The notes: generated by a model from the letters alone, not told the origin. A DNA stretch of 64,000 nucleotides from Parvularculaceae bacterium (GCA_013389105.1 JACADZ010000076.1:35024-99023); one strand, 5' to 3'; positions 1 through 9,671 are shown, counted from the stretch's first letter. Numbers and translations are program-made.

Positions 1-912
1 TGGGCCCAATTCACAAAGCCCGCCCTGACCTTCGCCCTGCTGATGGGGAGCGCATTCCTGTTCGGGATGGCGGACGACCGGTTCAATCTGAGCGCGCCCC
101 TGAAGTTTTTCGCCCAGATCGCCCTCGCTCTGTTCTTTGTCGGATTATTCGGGCCGCTTCAGACGGCGCCGCTTCCGTTCGTTGGGGCGACGTCGCTCGG
201 CGCATGGGCCGGGCCTTTGACCGTCCTCTGGATCGTTGGTTTCATGAACGCCTATAACTTCATGGACGGGCTCAACGGAATCGCCGCCGGCTGCGGCGCG
301 CTGGCGCTCGCGGCCCTCGCCGCAGCATCCGCGTATGGCGGCGGCGCTTTCTGGGCGATTATCTGCGCCCTCGGCGCCGTATCACTCCTGTCGTTCCTGC
401 CGATGAATTTTCCCCGAGCCCGGCTCTTCATGGGCGACAACGGCAGCCAGGCGATCGGTTTCCTCTTCGCCGCCGCGACCGTCGGCGCGGCAAACGAATC
501 AGAAGGCGCCGTCAGCGCTCTGTTCGGACCGCTCGTCATGCTGCCCTTCTTGTTTGACGTCGCGTTCACGCTTGCACATCGCGCGCGGCGCGGCCGCAAC
601 ATCCTTTCAGCGCACAGGGAGCACCTCTATCAGCTCTTATCGCGGCTGCGCCTCTCCCATGCGGAGGTGACCGCCGTCTTTCTAAGCCTGACGGCCTTGT
701 CCGCGGCCGTGGCCGTTCTGCAATTGCGGCTGCCCGCCGGCTACCAGTTCGCGGCGCCGCTGGTCCTCGCCGCGGCGTTCCTTTTGCCGGCTGTCCGCAT
801 CCTTAAACGCGCGCGCGATGCCGGGTTGATCTCGGCCACAGCCGCCGCGGCGGCGGAAACGCCCGCCGAGAATGCGCCGGACCCGGAGCTGCAAACGCAA
901 GCGGCCGAGTAA
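1..912 (+). CDS. WecA/TagO-type polyprenyl-phosphate sugar-1-phosphate transferase, 5' end cut by window
   Basis: The frame is open from base 1, so the ATG at 43 in the ORF track is internal and the true N-terminus lies outside the window. It is a polytopic membrane protein of the WecA/MraY/TagO (GT4) family, which moves a sugar-1-phosphate from a UDP-sugar onto undecaprenyl phosphate at the cytoplasmic face. Visible motifs are the Asp pair in GMADDRF, the loop NFMDGLNG, FMGDNGSQ and the His-containing loop HREHLYQLL. The last ~35 residues are an Ala/Pro/Glu-rich tail. The motif set resembles O-antigen/exopolysaccharide initiators (WecA, WbpL) more than MraY; the sugar substrate cannot be told. 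It converges on tadC with a 6-base gap. Confidence 0.85.
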   Translation, partial: WAQFTKPALTFALLMGSAFLFGMADDRFNLSAPLKFFAQIALALFFVGLFGPLQTAPLPFVGATSLGAWAGPLTVLWIVGFMNAYNFMDGLNGIAAGCGALALAALAAASAYGGGAFWAIICALGAVSLLSFLPMNFPRARLFMGDNGSQAIGFLFAAATVGAANESEGAVSALFGPLVMLPFLFDVAFTLAHRARRGRNILSAHREHLYQLLSRLRLSHAEVTAVFLSLTALSAAVAVLQLRLPAGYQFAAPLVLAAAFLLPAVRILKRARDAGLISATAAAAAETPAENAPDPELQTQAAE

Positions 913-918
913 TCGCAG

Positions 919-1893
919 TTATTTGAGGTTCATCACGCCCATGATGGCCGGGCCGAGGATGACCGCGAACAGCACCGGCAGGAAAAAGCCGATCATCGGC
1001 ACCGTGAGTTTCGGCGGCAGCGCCGCGGCCTTTTTCTCCGCTTCCTGCATGCGCAATTCGCGATTTTCCTGCGCCATGACGCGAAGAGACTGGCCGAGCG
1101 GCGTGCCGTATTTCTCAGACTGAATGAGCGCCGTGGTCACGCCTTTGACGCCGTCGAGACCCGTGCGCTCGGCCAGATTGACGTAGGCCTGCTTGCGCTC
1201 CTGGAGGTAGGAGAGTTCGGCGGTGGTGAGGCCGAGCTCCTCGGCGAGTTCGGGTGAGTTCGGACCGACCTCTTCGCTCACTTTTTGCAGGGCCGCTTCG
1301 ATCGACATGCCGGATTCAACGCAGATCAGCAATAGGTCGAGCGAGTCCGGCCAGGCGAGCTGGATCTTCTGCTGACGCTTTTTCACCGTGTTGTTGATGT
1401 AGACGTTGGGCGCATAGAAGCCCGCGCCGAACGCGAGAAAAATCGCACACAGCTTGCCGAAGCTGTCGAGCTCGATCGCCTTCAGGAGATAGACGTAGAT
1501 CCAGCAGCCGATGGCGAACACGAACGGCATGCCGATGCGCGCCGCCATGAAGATGAATACCGGCCGTGGGCCGCGGAAGCCCGCCATGACAAGCTTCTTT
1601 CTGGCGTCCGCCGCGTCGAACACCTCAAAAAGCTTCAGGTTCTCCACGATTTCGCGGAGCATGCCGGTCGCCGTCGCAGCGCGAAGCTTGGCCTGGCCCT
1701 TCCTTGCGAAACTGTCTCGCTGCTGCTGTCGCAGCGTCTCCCGGTAGGTGGCGACCGATTTCATCCGCTCCTTGAGCCTGTCGCCCTTGAAGAACGGCTC
1801 GAGGACCGTGAAGACCGTGGCTGCAGCGGCCAGCGCCACCAGCAGCGCAATCTGGAACTGACGGTCCGTGGCGGTGTTGACGAAATCTTCCAT
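919..1893 (-). CDS. tadC: Tad pilus inner-membrane platform protein TadC
   Basis: 324 residues. A type II secretion F-like (GspF) domain occupies the C-terminal half, beginning near the WPDSLDLLLICVESG segment. There are hydrophobic segments near residues 12-32 and 115-155 and a C-terminal pair ending in GPAIMGVMNLK. With TadB it forms the platform that the CpaF ATPase drives during Flp pilus assembly. It is the last gene of the minus-strand cpa/tad run, starts 3 bases after the tadB stop and is probably cotranscribed with it. Family order and length are typical. TadC is told from TadB by its position after tadB. Confidence 0.93.
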   Translation of the reverse strand: MEDFVNTATDRQFQIALLVALAAAATVFTVLEPFFKGDRLKERMKSVATYRETLRQQQRDSFARKGQAKLRAATATGMLREIVENLKLFEVFDAADARKKLVMAGFRGPRPVFIFMAARIGMPFVFAIGCWIYVYLLKAIELDSFGKLCAIFLAFGAGFYAPNVYINNTVKKRQQKIQLAWPDSLDLLLICVESGMSIEAALQKVSEEVGPNSPELAEELGLTTAELSYLQERKQAYVNLAERTGLDGVKGVTTALIQSEKYGTPLGQSLRVMAQENRELRMQEAEKKAAALPPKLTVPMIGFFLPVLFAVILGPAIMGVMNLK

Positions 1894-1896
1894 CGA

Positions 1897-2898
1897 TCAG
1901 ACCTTGATCTTGATCATTTGCTTCATGACCATGATGCCGGTTCCCATCCAAATGCCGGCCCCGATCAGGATGAGGTTGCCGGGCTTGGTCGTGAACAGCG
2001 GGTCGAGATAGTCCGGCGAGGCGACCTTCACGGCGCCCATCACCAGGAACGGCAGGGCTCCGATGATCATCGACGAAGCCTTGGCCTCTGACGACAGCGC
2101 CTTGATCTTGCCTTCCATGAGCTTGCGGCCGCGGAGCACCGCTGCAAGATTGCCGAGCGCCTCTGCGAGGTTGCCGCCGGTTTTTTGCTGGATCATCAGC
2201 ACGATGCCGAAGAAGTTCACCTCCTGCAGGGGCATGCGCTCATGCATGCGGACAAGCACCTGCTCCAGCGACAGGCCGACCCGAATGCCCTCCACCAGCT
2301 GGTGGAACTCCTCGCAGACCGGCTTTGGCGATTCTTTGGCGATGATCTTGAGGCATTCGTTGACCGGGAGGCCGGACTTGACGCCGCGCACGATGACGTC
2401 GATCGCATTGGAGAACTCGTCCACGAACTTCTTCTGTCTGCGCGCGCGCGCCATGTTCACGAACCAGTTCGGCAAGCCAAGGCCGCCGACGAGGCACAGG
2501 AGCCCGGTCACCCACAGCTTCTGGCCGGTCACCAGCCCAAGCGCGGTGAGCGCCACCGCGCAGATGGCCGAACCAATATAGAATTGCCGCGGCGAGAAGC
2601 TGAGGCCGGCTTGCTCAAGGCGCTGCTGAAGCGTGATGCGCTTCTTCTTTTTGAGCGTCTTGTTCTTGTCTTCGATCTTTGAAAGAGCCTCGGTGAGCTT
2701 GCGGCGGCGGTCTTTCGAGTCGGCCGCGCCGCTCGACGGATTGTTTCCCGCTCGGCGGCCCCGCTTGCCGCCCGTGTCGATCGACGACGCAAGCCGCTTC
2801 CTCGCCTTGTCCTGCTCAGTCGGCGCGAGGAAGGCGAACGCGAAGGCGCCGAGACAGAGGAGGCCCAACCCGGCGATGATGATCAATTGGAGGCTCAT
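1897..2898 (-). CDS. tadB: Tad pilus inner-membrane platform protein TadB
   Basis: About 333 residues. The ORF track begins at a TTG (2910); the ATG at 2898, beginning MSLQLIII, gives a normal N-terminal membrane anchor and is preferred. The order is an N-terminal transmembrane helix, a basic linker (residues ~25-80, rich in Lys/Arg), a membrane pair near 105-145, the GspF-like cytoplasmic domain (SNAIDVIVRGVKSGLPVNEC onward) and a C-terminal membrane pair. It partners TadC and the CpaF motor. The start lies 8 bases past the cpaF stop, or overlaps it if the TTG is used, so translation is probably coupled. Confidence 0.92.
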   Translation of the reverse strand: MSLQLIIIAGLGLLCLGAFAFAFLAPTEQDKARKRLASSIDTGGKRGRRAGNNPSSGAADSKDRRRKLTEALSKIEDKNKTLKKKKRITLQQRLEQAGLSFSPRQFYIGSAICAVALTALGLVTGQKLWVTGLLCLVGGLGLPNWFVNMARARRQKKFVDEFSNAIDVIVRGVKSGLPVNECLKIIAKESPKPVCEEFHQLVEGIRVGLSLEQVLVRMHERMPLQEVNFFGIVLMIQQKTGGNLAEALGNLAAVLRGRKLMEGKIKALSSEAKASSMIIGALPFLVMGAVKVASPDYLDPLFTTKPGNLILIGAGIWMGTGIMVMKQMIKIKV

Positions 2899-2906
2899 GG
2901 ATCCCG

Positions 2907-4397
2907 TCAATCAGCGGCGGCGTCGAGCGCCGCGGCCAGCTCTTCTTCCCGGCCGTAATACCTCGCGCGATCCCAGAAGGCGGGACGGGCGATGCCGGTC
3001 GACCGGTGTCTGCCCTTGATCTTTCCGTTTTCGTCCTCGCCGTCCATTTCGTAGACGAAGAGATCCTGAGTGATGATCGTATCGCCCTCGGTGCCGAGCA
3101 CCTCGGTGATATGCGTGATGCGTCGCGAGCCGTCACGCAGGCGAGCCGCCTGAATGATGACGTCGATAGAGCCGACCATCATTTCACGGATGGTCTTGGA
3201 GGGGAGGCCGTAACCGCCCATCGTGATCATGGATTCGATACGCTGCAGGGCCTCGCGGGGCGAGTTGGCGTGCAGCGTTCCCATCGACCCGTCGTGGCCG
3301 GTGTTCATGGCCTGCAAAAGGTCGAAGGCTTCAGGACCGCGGACCTCGCCGACGATGATCCGTTCAGGCCGCATGCGCAGACAGTTCTTTACGAGGTCGC
3401 GCATGGTGACCTCGCCCTGGCCTTCGAGGTTGGGCGGGCGGGTTTCCAGGCGCACGACGTGAGGCTGCTGCAGCTGGAGTTCGGCCGCGTCCTCGCAGGT
3501 GATGACACGCTCGTCATGCTCGATGAATCCGGTCATGCAGTTGAGCAGAGTGGTCTTGCCCGAGCCCGTTCCGCCGGAGATCAGCGTGTTGATGCGGCAG
3601 GCTCCGATAATCTCGAGAACTTTCGCGCCCTCCGGGGAGATCGAGCCGAAGTTCACGAGATCCTGAATTTTCAGCTTGTCTTTCTTGAACTTCCGGATCG
3701 TCAGCGCGGCGCCGTCGATCGAGAGCGGCGGCGCGATGACGTTGACACGCGAACCGTCCGGGAGACGCGCATCGCATATCGGCGAGGCTTCGTCGACGCG
3801 TCGACCGATCTGGCTCACAATGCGCTGACAGATGTTCATCAGCTGCGCGTTGTCGCGGAATCGGACGTTTGTCAGCTGAATCTTGCCGCCGACTTCGATG
3901 AAGACCCGGCTCGCGCCGTTGACCATGATGTCGGCGATGTCGTCGCGCGCAAGGAGCGGCTCAAGCGGCCCGTAGCCGAGAACGTCATTGCAGATGTCCT
4001 GGAGCAGGGCTTCCTGCTCGGCGATCGACATCTGGACGTTCTTGATCGAAATGATCTCGTTGACGATATCGCGGATTTCTTCGGCCGCCGACTCCGTGTC
4101 GAGCTGGCCGAGCTGCGACAGGTCGATCGTATCGATCAGCGCGTTGAAGATCGTGGTCTTGGTCTGGAAATACTCGTCAGAGCGCCCGCCGATCTCAATC
4201 GGCTGCGCCGTCTTGGTTTTCTGCACCGCCGGAGCGACGCGCGGCGGAATGCTCGCCGACCCCTTGGCCGGGGCAGCCGACTTCGGCTTCTGACCGGAGG
4301 CCGAGTCGGCCTGCGGTTTCGCCGGCGCCGCTTTCGACTTCGGCGCGGCGGCGGCCGAAGGGGCCTCGGGCGTTGTCGCTGTTCTGCGTCCGAACAT
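2907..4397 (-). CDS. cpaF: Tad pilus assembly ATPase CpaF/TadA
   Basis: 496 residues. Residues 1-70 are an Ala/Pro/Lys-rich disordered leader. An N-terminal domain (~75-250) is followed by a type II/IV secretion ATPase core. Walker A is GGTGSGKTT at ~275-283, the Walker B/Asp box region is RIIVGEVRG at ~344-352, and the His box reads [10 protein letters not shown]. It hydrolyses ATP to power pilin polymerisation and, in Tad systems, possibly retraction. ATG start; the gap to the cpaE stop is only 2 bases. All catalytic motifs look intact. Confidence 0.96.
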   Translation of the reverse strand: MFGRRTATTPEAPSAAAAPKSKAAPAKPQADSASGQKPKSAAPAKGSASIPPRVAPAVQKTKTAQPIEIGGRSDEYFQTKTTIFNALIDTIDLSQLGQLDTESAAEEIRDIVNEIISIKNVQMSIAEQEALLQDICNDVLGYGPLEPLLARDDIADIMVNGASRVFIEVGGKIQLTNVRFRDNAQLMNICQRIVSQIGRRVDEASPICDARLPDGSRVNVIAPPLSIDGAALTIRKFKKDKLKIQDLVNFGSISPEGAKVLEIIGACRINTLISGGTGSGKTTLLNCMTGFIEHDERVITCEDAAELQLQQPHVVRLETRPPNLEGQGEVTMRDLVKNCLRMRPERIIVGEVRGPEAFDLLQAMNTGHDGSMGTLHANSPREALQRIESMITMGGYGLPSKTIREMMVGSIDVIIQAARLRDGSRRITHITEVLGTEGDTIITQDLFVYEMDGEDENGKIKGRHRSTGIARPAFWDRARYYGREEELAAALDAAAD

Positions 4398-4399
4398 GT

Positions 4400-6091
4400 C
4401 TATCTACGTTTTTTAAAGAGCCCTTTGAGGCTGAACTTGGAGCTTTCCGCAGGCGCTTCGCTGCGGCCGAGAATTCGCGCCGTCAGATCCCTCAAGGCGG
4501 CGGCGGTCTTTGACTTCGCGCCGACCTGAACAATCGGAGATGCGTTGGTGGCCGCAGCATGGAAGAGCTGGGGCTCCCAGCCGATGACGACGGCCGGTTT
4601 CAACCCGACATGCTCCACATATTGCTCGGCCTGCACGGAGGAGACTTTCGGGTCGAGCTGATTGAGGACCAGGATAGGCGCGGAGTCGTTTGGCCGGGCC
4701 CCCGACACGATATCGACCAGATTTTTCGTATTCCGGAACGACGCAAGGTCCGGCGCCGCCGTCACGATGATCTGATCCGCAGTTTGCAGGATCCGCTTGG
4801 ACCAGCTCGTCCAGATGTGCGGCACGTCGACGATGATGGTCGGCGCGGAGCCGCGCACGACATCGATGACGGTCTCGAAGGCCTGATCATCAATCACGTA
4901 GTCCCGATCGAGAAGATTGGGCGCCGTGAAGAGGCTGAGGCGTTCAGTATGTTTTTGAAGCAACCGGTCGAGGAGAACGTCATCCAGTCGCTCAGGCGAC
5001 GTCAACGCCTCCATGAGTCCCGAAGTCGGGTCCTGCTCGAAGTCGAGACTGGCTGTTCCGAAGGGCAGGTCGAGATCGAGGATCACCGTGTCGGACTTCA
5101 TCTCCTCGGCGCAGATCCAGCCGACATTGTGGGCGATCGTCGAAGAGCCGACCCCGCCGCGGGCGCCGACGAAGGCGATCGTCTTGCCGATCGGCGGCGC
5201 GGAAGGATCGACATAAAGCGCCGCGATCGCGCGGATGATTTGCATGGGCGATTGCGGGCGAACGATGTATTCGCTGACGCCCTGGCGCATGAGTTCGCGA
5301 TAAAGAGCGATGTCGTTGACGCGACCGATCAGGATGACTTTGGTCGATGGATCGCAGACCTGCGCAAGTTCGCCGAGCTGCCCGAACAGAGCCGGTCCGC
5401 CTTCCGTCGTTTCAACGATGATCAGATTGGGCGTCGGCGACGTCTGGAAATGGTCTGCTGCTTTGGCCAGCCCGCCCATATGCATGGTGAGATGCGCCTT
5501 GGAGAGCCGGCGATCCACCGCCGCCTGTTCGATCAGGGTCGTCGTCGACGGCGATTCGCAGAACGCGTGAATGGAGATGCGGGGCACCGGCCGGTGGTCG
5601 GCCTCGGCGTCTGCGAAGTCGCCGACCGGCTCGCCAGCGTCGTTGAAATCCTCGGACAACGAGACGTTGGCCTTGACAATGGAGCCGCCCGCCGAGCCGG
5701 CCGGCGGTTTTGCAGCGGCGACGGTCTCGCTGCGCTGAGCGGCGACCGCGGCAGCCTCGATAATCTGGGGTTCTGGCTCCTCATCGATGCTGAAGTCGTC
5801 GGCGCCGCCGGCGATCGCAGGCTTCTCGTCGAAGGCAAGATCGGCATCGAGCAGGTCGCCATCGTCGAGGTCCTCTTCGCCGAGCGCGGCTAGCTCCTCG
5901 TCCGACAGGTCCTCGGTGAGCCACGAATCTTCATCGTCCTCAAGCTCCCCAAGATCGTCGTCGACGCTGGCGGCGGACTGCTTTTTAACCGCAACGAGCG
6001 GCCCCCCGTCCGGTCCCAGCCGCGCGGCGGACTGAGCGACGCCTTCTTCGTCGTCGTCGATCTGAAAGGCGTTTTCGGCGGCCTTGGCCAT
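4400..6091 (-). CDS. cpaE: Tad pilus localisation ATPase CpaE/TadZ
   Basis: 563 residues, with the ATG preceded by AAGGAG at good spacing. The N-terminal ~165 residues are low-complexity and strongly acidic (runs of Asp/Glu). A receiver-like atypical domain follows (~172-290, with NLIIVETTEGGP), then a ParA/MinD-type ATPase (~298-540) with the deviant Walker A GARGGVGSST. In Caulobacter CpaE places the pilus machine at the pole. It lies upstream of cpaF in the same transcript. The acidic leader is longer than I would expect in enterobacterial TadZ; it may bind a polar scaffold, which is inference. Confidence 0.93.
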   Translation of the reverse strand: MAKAAENAFQIDDDEEGVAQSAARLGPDGGPLVAVKKQSAASVDDDLGELEDDEDSWLTEDLSDEELAALGEEDLDDGDLLDADLAFDEKPAIAGGADDFSIDEEPEPQIIEAAAVAAQRSETVAAAKPPAGSAGGSIVKANVSLSEDFNDAGEPVGDFADAEADHRPVPRISIHAFCESPSTTTLIEQAAVDRRLSKAHLTMHMGGLAKAADHFQTSPTPNLIIVETTEGGPALFGQLGELAQVCDPSTKVILIGRVNDIALYRELMRQGVSEYIVRPQSPMQIIRAIAALYVDPSAPPIGKTIAFVGARGGVGSSTIAHNVGWICAEEMKSDTVILDLDLPFGTASLDFEQDPTSGLMEALTSPERLDDVLLDRLLQKHTERLSLFTAPNLLDRDYVIDDQAFETVIDVVRGSAPTIIVDVPHIWTSWSKRILQTADQIIVTAAPDLASFRNTKNLVDIVSGARPNDSAPILVLNQLDPKVSSVQAEQYVEHVGLKPAVVIGWEPQLFHAAATNASPIVQVGAKSKTAAALRDLTARILGRSEAPAESSKFSLKGLFKKRR

Positions 6092-6126
6092 AGTATTCTC
6101 CTTGAACCCCTCTAGGCGTGTGCAGC

Positions 6127-6786
6127 CTATTGCGACGAAACCTGCTGCTTGATTTCCGAATCGGTTTCGGAGGACGTCTTCTGGCCCTCGCGATAGGCTT
6201 TCACCCCGCGAATCCGCGCTGTCGCGTCAGCAGGCGCCTCGTCGGCGGGCTGCATCAGGTCGCGGGGATCGGCGACCATCGCCGCCAGATTGTTTTGCGT
6301 GGCGCATCCGAAATTCGGAGACCGCCGGTTTGCGTAATCCCGAGCCTTGACGCCCTGCCAGACGCCGCAAGCGCTCGGCGTGGCGACATAGCGCGTATAG
6401 CTGAGAACGATTTCCTGCTTCGACCCCTCGGCCGGGATGTATCCGGCGCTGGACATGTCCGCCCACGACACGCCGGCGTCATTCAGCGCCTGCCGCACTT
6501 CCGCGGCTGCGTCATAGCGCTTGGTCGCCGCAGGCGCCGAAATACTCACCGGGCCGTGCCCGTTCTCAAGATACGCCTGGGCGAACGCGGCGAGCCGGGA
6601 GCGATCGAGATCGGTAACCGCGCCGTCGACGCCGACCGTCATCGTCACCACTTGCGAGTCAACGGTGATGGGATGCTCTTCGGCGATCGTGAGTGCGGCT
6701 TCCGGTCCGTTCCAGGCGCCCGCGCAACCGGCAAGCAGCGCTGCCGCGGCGGCTGAGATCAGAAAGCGAAGCTTTGCGGTTTTCAT
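6127..6786 (-). CDS. cpaD: Pilus assembly lipoprotein CpaD
   Basis: 219 residues. The lipoprotein signal has the lipobox LLAGC at ~17-21. The body matches the CpaD family of Tad loci: a periplasmic/outer-membrane-associated factor that helps the CpaC secretin. The pattern is VSISAPAATKRYD (a SIS-type motif also seen in OmpA-like or lipoprotein folds) followed by a conserved block with CGVWQGVKARDYANRRSPNFG. Start is the ATG at 6786, 12 bases after cpaC. About 35 bases separate it from cpaE, which has its own good ribosome site. Confidence 0.88.
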   Translation of the reverse strand: MKTAKLRFLISAAAAALLAGCAGAWNGPEAALTIAEEHPITVDSQVVTMTVGVDGAVTDLDRSRLAAFAQAYLENGHGPVSISAPAATKRYDAAAEVRQALNDAGVSWADMSSAGYIPAEGSKQEIVLSYTRYVATPSACGVWQGVKARDYANRRSPNFGCATQNNLAAMVADPRDLMQPADEAPADATARIRGVKAYREGQKTSSETDSEIKQQVSSQ

Positions 6787-6798
6787 GTCGGTCGCGTC

Positions 6799-8250
6799 CT
6801 ATTCCAGAATGAAGCCGAGCGGACCTTGCAGGGTCTTTTCCCTGACGCCGCTGCCGGCGAGGCCGTAGGTGACGAGAATTTTGCCCAGCAGAATCGACTG
6901 CAGGTCGGAGGCGACGACAGCCCCTTCCGTCGGATCGGTGAGCTTGCTTTCGTGCGTCGGCTTGACGAGGTAGGGCGTCACGACAATCACAAGTTCGGTC
7001 TCGTTGTTGGCGAAGTCGCGGCTCCGGAACAGCTGTCCGAGAACTGGCGTATCCTTGAGGCCCGGAACGCCCTGAATGGTCTGGCGCATGTCCTCCTGAA
7101 GGAGGCCGGCCATGACGAGGCTTCCGCCGGATGGGAGTTCGACAGTGGTGCCGGCGCGACGAACCGAGAGGCCGGGGATGGCGAGGTTGCCGGTTGTGAT
7201 CGGCTGACCCGTGTTGGGATCGATCGTGACTGCGCCCGGAACGATGAAGGCGTTTTCGGCGGTGACTTCGCTCACCTCAGTCTCGATCTTGAGGCTGATG
7301 CGGCCCTTGTCGATCACGAGGGGCGTAAAACCGAGACCGACGCCGAATTCTTTGAACTCGATCGTAATGCCTTCATCGTCCTGGCCGACGGGGACGGGGA
7401 ATTCGCCGCCCGCGAGGAATTTCGCTGACTCGCCCGACACCGCTGTGAGATTCGGCTCAGCGAGAACCTTGACGACGCCCGTCGACTCCAGCGCTTCGAA
7501 GGCGACATCGAGATCGCCGCGGTCATTCGATCCGATGTTGGCGATTGAGGAGGCTCCCGAGAAGCCGCCGGCGGCGCCGACGGCGTTGGAACTGGCGAGG
7601 GCGATCGCCGCATTGGACAGGGTGATCGAGCCCTCCTGACTGATGCCCAGCTGCTTGATCATCTGGCGCTGCATCTCGACGACGCGCACCTTCAGCGTCA
7701 CCTGCTCCGGCGCGCGCACGCTGATCATGGTCAGCACCTTGGCCGGATCGCCGATGAACCGCCCGGCGATGTCAGCCGCGTTCGCGGCTTGAACGCTGGT
7801 TTCCGCCGATCCGCGAAGCACGACATTGTCGTTGACGGCTTCGGCCGTGATCCTGGTGTCCGGCATCAGCCGCTGAATGAGCTCGGTGAGCGCATCCATG
7901 TCCTGCTCGACCCGGATCTCGAGATTGAGAATCTGGCGTCCGTTGGCGTCGAAGAAGAAGGCGTTGGTCTGCCCGACCTTGAGGCCGAGGAGATAGACGC
8001 GCCTCGGCGTTCTGACCACCGCATCAACGACGGCCGGCTGGGACACGAGAACGTCGGCGGCGGCCTGCGGCAGTTCGACGATCGCCGCCTTGTTCAGCGG
8101 AAGCACGATGCTTCTCGCCATGGCGCCCGAGCCCCCGAAATCGACGACCGGTTTGCCCGAGGCCGCCTCGGCCGCGCCAGGAGCGATCGCCGCGACTAGC
8201 GCCATCAGCCCGACGGATACCGCCTTCGGTCCGGTCAATAAGGATTTCAT
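6799..8250 (-). CDS. cpaC: Flp pilus outer-membrane secretin CpaC/RcpA
   Basis: The ORF track starts at 8274, but the ATG at 8250 (MKSLLTGPK) follows AGGGGAATAAG and gives a clean Sec signal peptide (MALVAAIAPGAAEA), so I use it; 483 residues. Order: N-terminal pilus-assembly domain (~40-110), a BON-like domain (ITAEAVNDNVVLRGSAET) and the C-terminal type II/III secretin domain, with VPVGQDDEGITIEF and the conserved end block VPGLKDTPVLGQLFRSRDF. It forms the outer-membrane channel through which the Flp fibre leaves. A paralogue of only the N-terminal domain is encoded at 10918-11379. Confidence 0.95.
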   Translation of the reverse strand: MKSLLTGPKAVSVGLMALVAAIAPGAAEAASGKPVVDFGGSGAMARSIVLPLNKAAIVELPQAAADVLVSQPAVVDAVVRTPRRVYLLGLKVGQTNAFFFDANGRQILNLEIRVEQDMDALTELIQRLMPDTRITAEAVNDNVVLRGSAETSVQAANAADIAGRFIGDPAKVLTMISVRAPEQVTLKVRVVEMQRQMIKQLGISQEGSITLSNAAIALASSNAVGAAGGFSGASSIANIGSNDRGDLDVAFEALESTGVVKVLAEPNLTAVSGESAKFLAGGEFPVPVGQDDEGITIEFKEFGVGLGFTPLVIDKGRISLKIETEVSEVTAENAFIVPGAVTIDPNTGQPITTGNLAIPGLSVRRAGTTVELPSGGSLVMAGLLQEDMRQTIQGVPGLKDTPVLGQLFRSRDFANNETELVIVVTPYLVKPTHESKLTDPTEGAVVASDLQSILLGKILVTYGLAGSGVREKTLQGPLGFILE

Positions 8251-8277
8251 CTTATTCCCCTGCATGCGTCGCATTTC

Positions 8278-9015
8278 TCAAGACCGTCCGTAGCGGATGA
8301 CGGTGACATCCGAGGATTTCTTCGGTTTCTGCTCGACCTCGACTTCCGGCTGGAAGACGCTGCGCAGAACGAGGCTGACAGTCCCGCCCGAGCGCGCGGT
8401 TATGAAAGCCTCCGCGTCCTCCGGCGTGAACTCGAGAGTGATATTCACTCCCTCGACATAGCCGCCTTCAGTCGTCTCGCCATAAAGGGCGTTCACGGCG
8501 AGGACGCGCACGTTTTCGAAGATCGTCCGGGTACGGCTGGCCCCCTCGCGACCGCCGGTGAAGAGCACGTCGACGCGGTCGCCGGGGAGGATGAAGCCGC
8601 CTGACGCCGTCTCCGGCGAAACCCGCTGGGTCACCGCGCGCATGCCCGGCGCGATGATCGCCGCCATCAGACCCGACGAGCCGGCGCGTACGATCTTGGC
8701 TTCGATGATCGGCTCTCCCTTTACAATCATGGTGCGGGCGACTGCGTCCTTGAGGGACTCTGGCGTCTGGCCCGACGCCTCGGTCAGAAAGGATTCGGAC
8801 AGCGCTTTTTCCGGCCAATCGACCCACTTTAGGCTTTCCACGACCAGCCGTTCGCCGCGCTGGAAGTCGCGATCGGCCACCAGGATCCGAACGGTCTTCT
8901 CTTTCATGGGCTCGACGATTTCGACCGGGCTCTGCCGGGCGCCCAGCATGAGAAACAGCGCAATGGCCCCCGCGACGAGCGCGACGCCGAGAACCGCGAT
9001 ACGTGTGACGTTCAT
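8278..9015 (-). CDS. cpaB: Pilus assembly protein CpaB/RcpC
   Basis: The ORF track uses TTG at 9066. The ATG at 9015 (MNVTRIAVLG) has AAGGCAGG about 7 bases upstream and puts the membrane anchor at the N-terminus, so it is preferred; 245 residues. A single transmembrane helix is followed by an SAF-like domain (ILVADRDFQRGERL) and an RcpC domain (VDVLFTGGREG). CpaB is the periplasmic partner of the CpaC secretin. The interval to cpaC is 27 bases. A GTTAAC-N7-GTTAAC element lies upstream (see separate entry). Confidence 0.92.
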   Translation of the reverse strand: MNVTRIAVLGVALVAGAIALFLMLGARQSPVEIVEPMKEKTVRILVADRDFQRGERLVVESLKWVDWPEKALSESFLTEASGQTPESLKDAVARTMIVKGEPIIEAKIVRAGSSGLMAAIIAPGMRAVTQRVSPETASGGFILPGDRVDVLFTGGREGASRTRTIFENVRVLAVNALYGETTEGGYVEGVNITLEFTPEDAEAFITARSGGTVSLVLRSVFQPEVEVEQKPKKSSDVTVIRYGRS

Positions 9016-9072
9016 CGATGACCTGCCTTGCTGTGCACGTGGCGCATACTGGTAAAAACTCCTCAAAACGGA

Positions 9073-9091
9073 GTTAACTCATCCTGTTAAC
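9073..9091. promoter_or_regulatory. GTTAAC-N7-GTTAAC repeat upstream of cpaB
   Basis: Two perfect GTTAAC hexamers sit seven bases apart, 58 bases before the proposed cpaB ATG; the second overlaps the cpaA stop codon. GTTAAC is itself palindromic, so the element reads the same on both strands. It resembles a CtrA site (TTAA-N7-TTAA), but the spacing between TTAA cores here is nine, not seven. A regulatory role for cpaB transcription is inference. Confidence 0.35.
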
Positions 9092-9593
9092 CGCCGAACG
9101 CCATCTGGAAGAGCCGGGTCGTCGGAAAGCTGATGAGGCCGCCTGCTGCAATCGCAACCGCGTACGGAATATCTTTTGGCTTCGAGTGCAGGCGCATGAT
9201 CCAGGGAGCCTGAGCGTAGATCGGGAGGGCCGGCGTCTTTCTGAAGAGGACCAAGGCGATCGCGAGAGCGGCCCCGGCGAAAGCCATATTGAGAAGGAAG
9301 GCCATAAGTCCCGACACGCCGATCCATGGGACCGTGGCGGCCAGGAGCTTCGCATCGCCGCCGCCAACGATCTTGAATGCGAACAAGGCAAATCCGAACG
9401 CGAGCGCGCCGCAACCGAGCGCCGCTCCTTCCACAATGACGCTGAGCGGCGCGCCCGCCGCGACGGCGGTCGCAAAGAAGGCGACGAAGAGCGCGCCGGA
9501 AATCCAGTTCGGAACCTTGAATTCGTAGAGATCGTTCGCGGCTGCTATGAGCAGCGCCGCGGGAAACGCCGAAAGCGCGACGAGCGCCAGCAT
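9087..9593 (-). CDS. cpaA: Prepilin peptidase CpaA/TadV
   Basis: 168 residues from the ATG at 9593, which follows GGAG at reasonable spacing and begins in a hydrophobic helix (MLALVALSAFPAAL). The longer ORF-track start at 9671 adds a polar segment that overlaps the pilin terminator and is rejected. It is a peptidase A24-type membrane protein of the short CpaA class. The first catalytic Asp is in AANDLYEFKVPNW and the second in the GGGDAKLL motif; about six membrane segments. It should cleave the Flp pilin after the Gly of its DGA site. Separated from the pilin gene by a terminator. Confidence 0.93.
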   Translation of the reverse strand: MLALVALSAFPAALLIAAANDLYEFKVPNWISGALFVAFFATAVAAGAPLSVIVEGAALGCGALAFGFALFAFKIVGGGDAKLLAATVPWIGVSGLMAFLLNMAFAGAALAIALVLFRKTPALPIYAQAPWIMRLHSKPKDIPYAVAIAAGGLISFPTTRLFQMAFGG

Positions 9594-9671
9594 TTTTTGA
9601 GTCTCCGGATGGCCTGAACGCGAGGCTACGGCGGGCATCGTTAATGGTCCGTTCGACCCTGCGCCGCGCAC

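Noticed and set aside
3006-5893. 507- and 444-residue plus-strand ORFs over cpaF and cpaE
   Set aside because: Antisense shadows; the minus frames carry Walker motifs and expected gene order.
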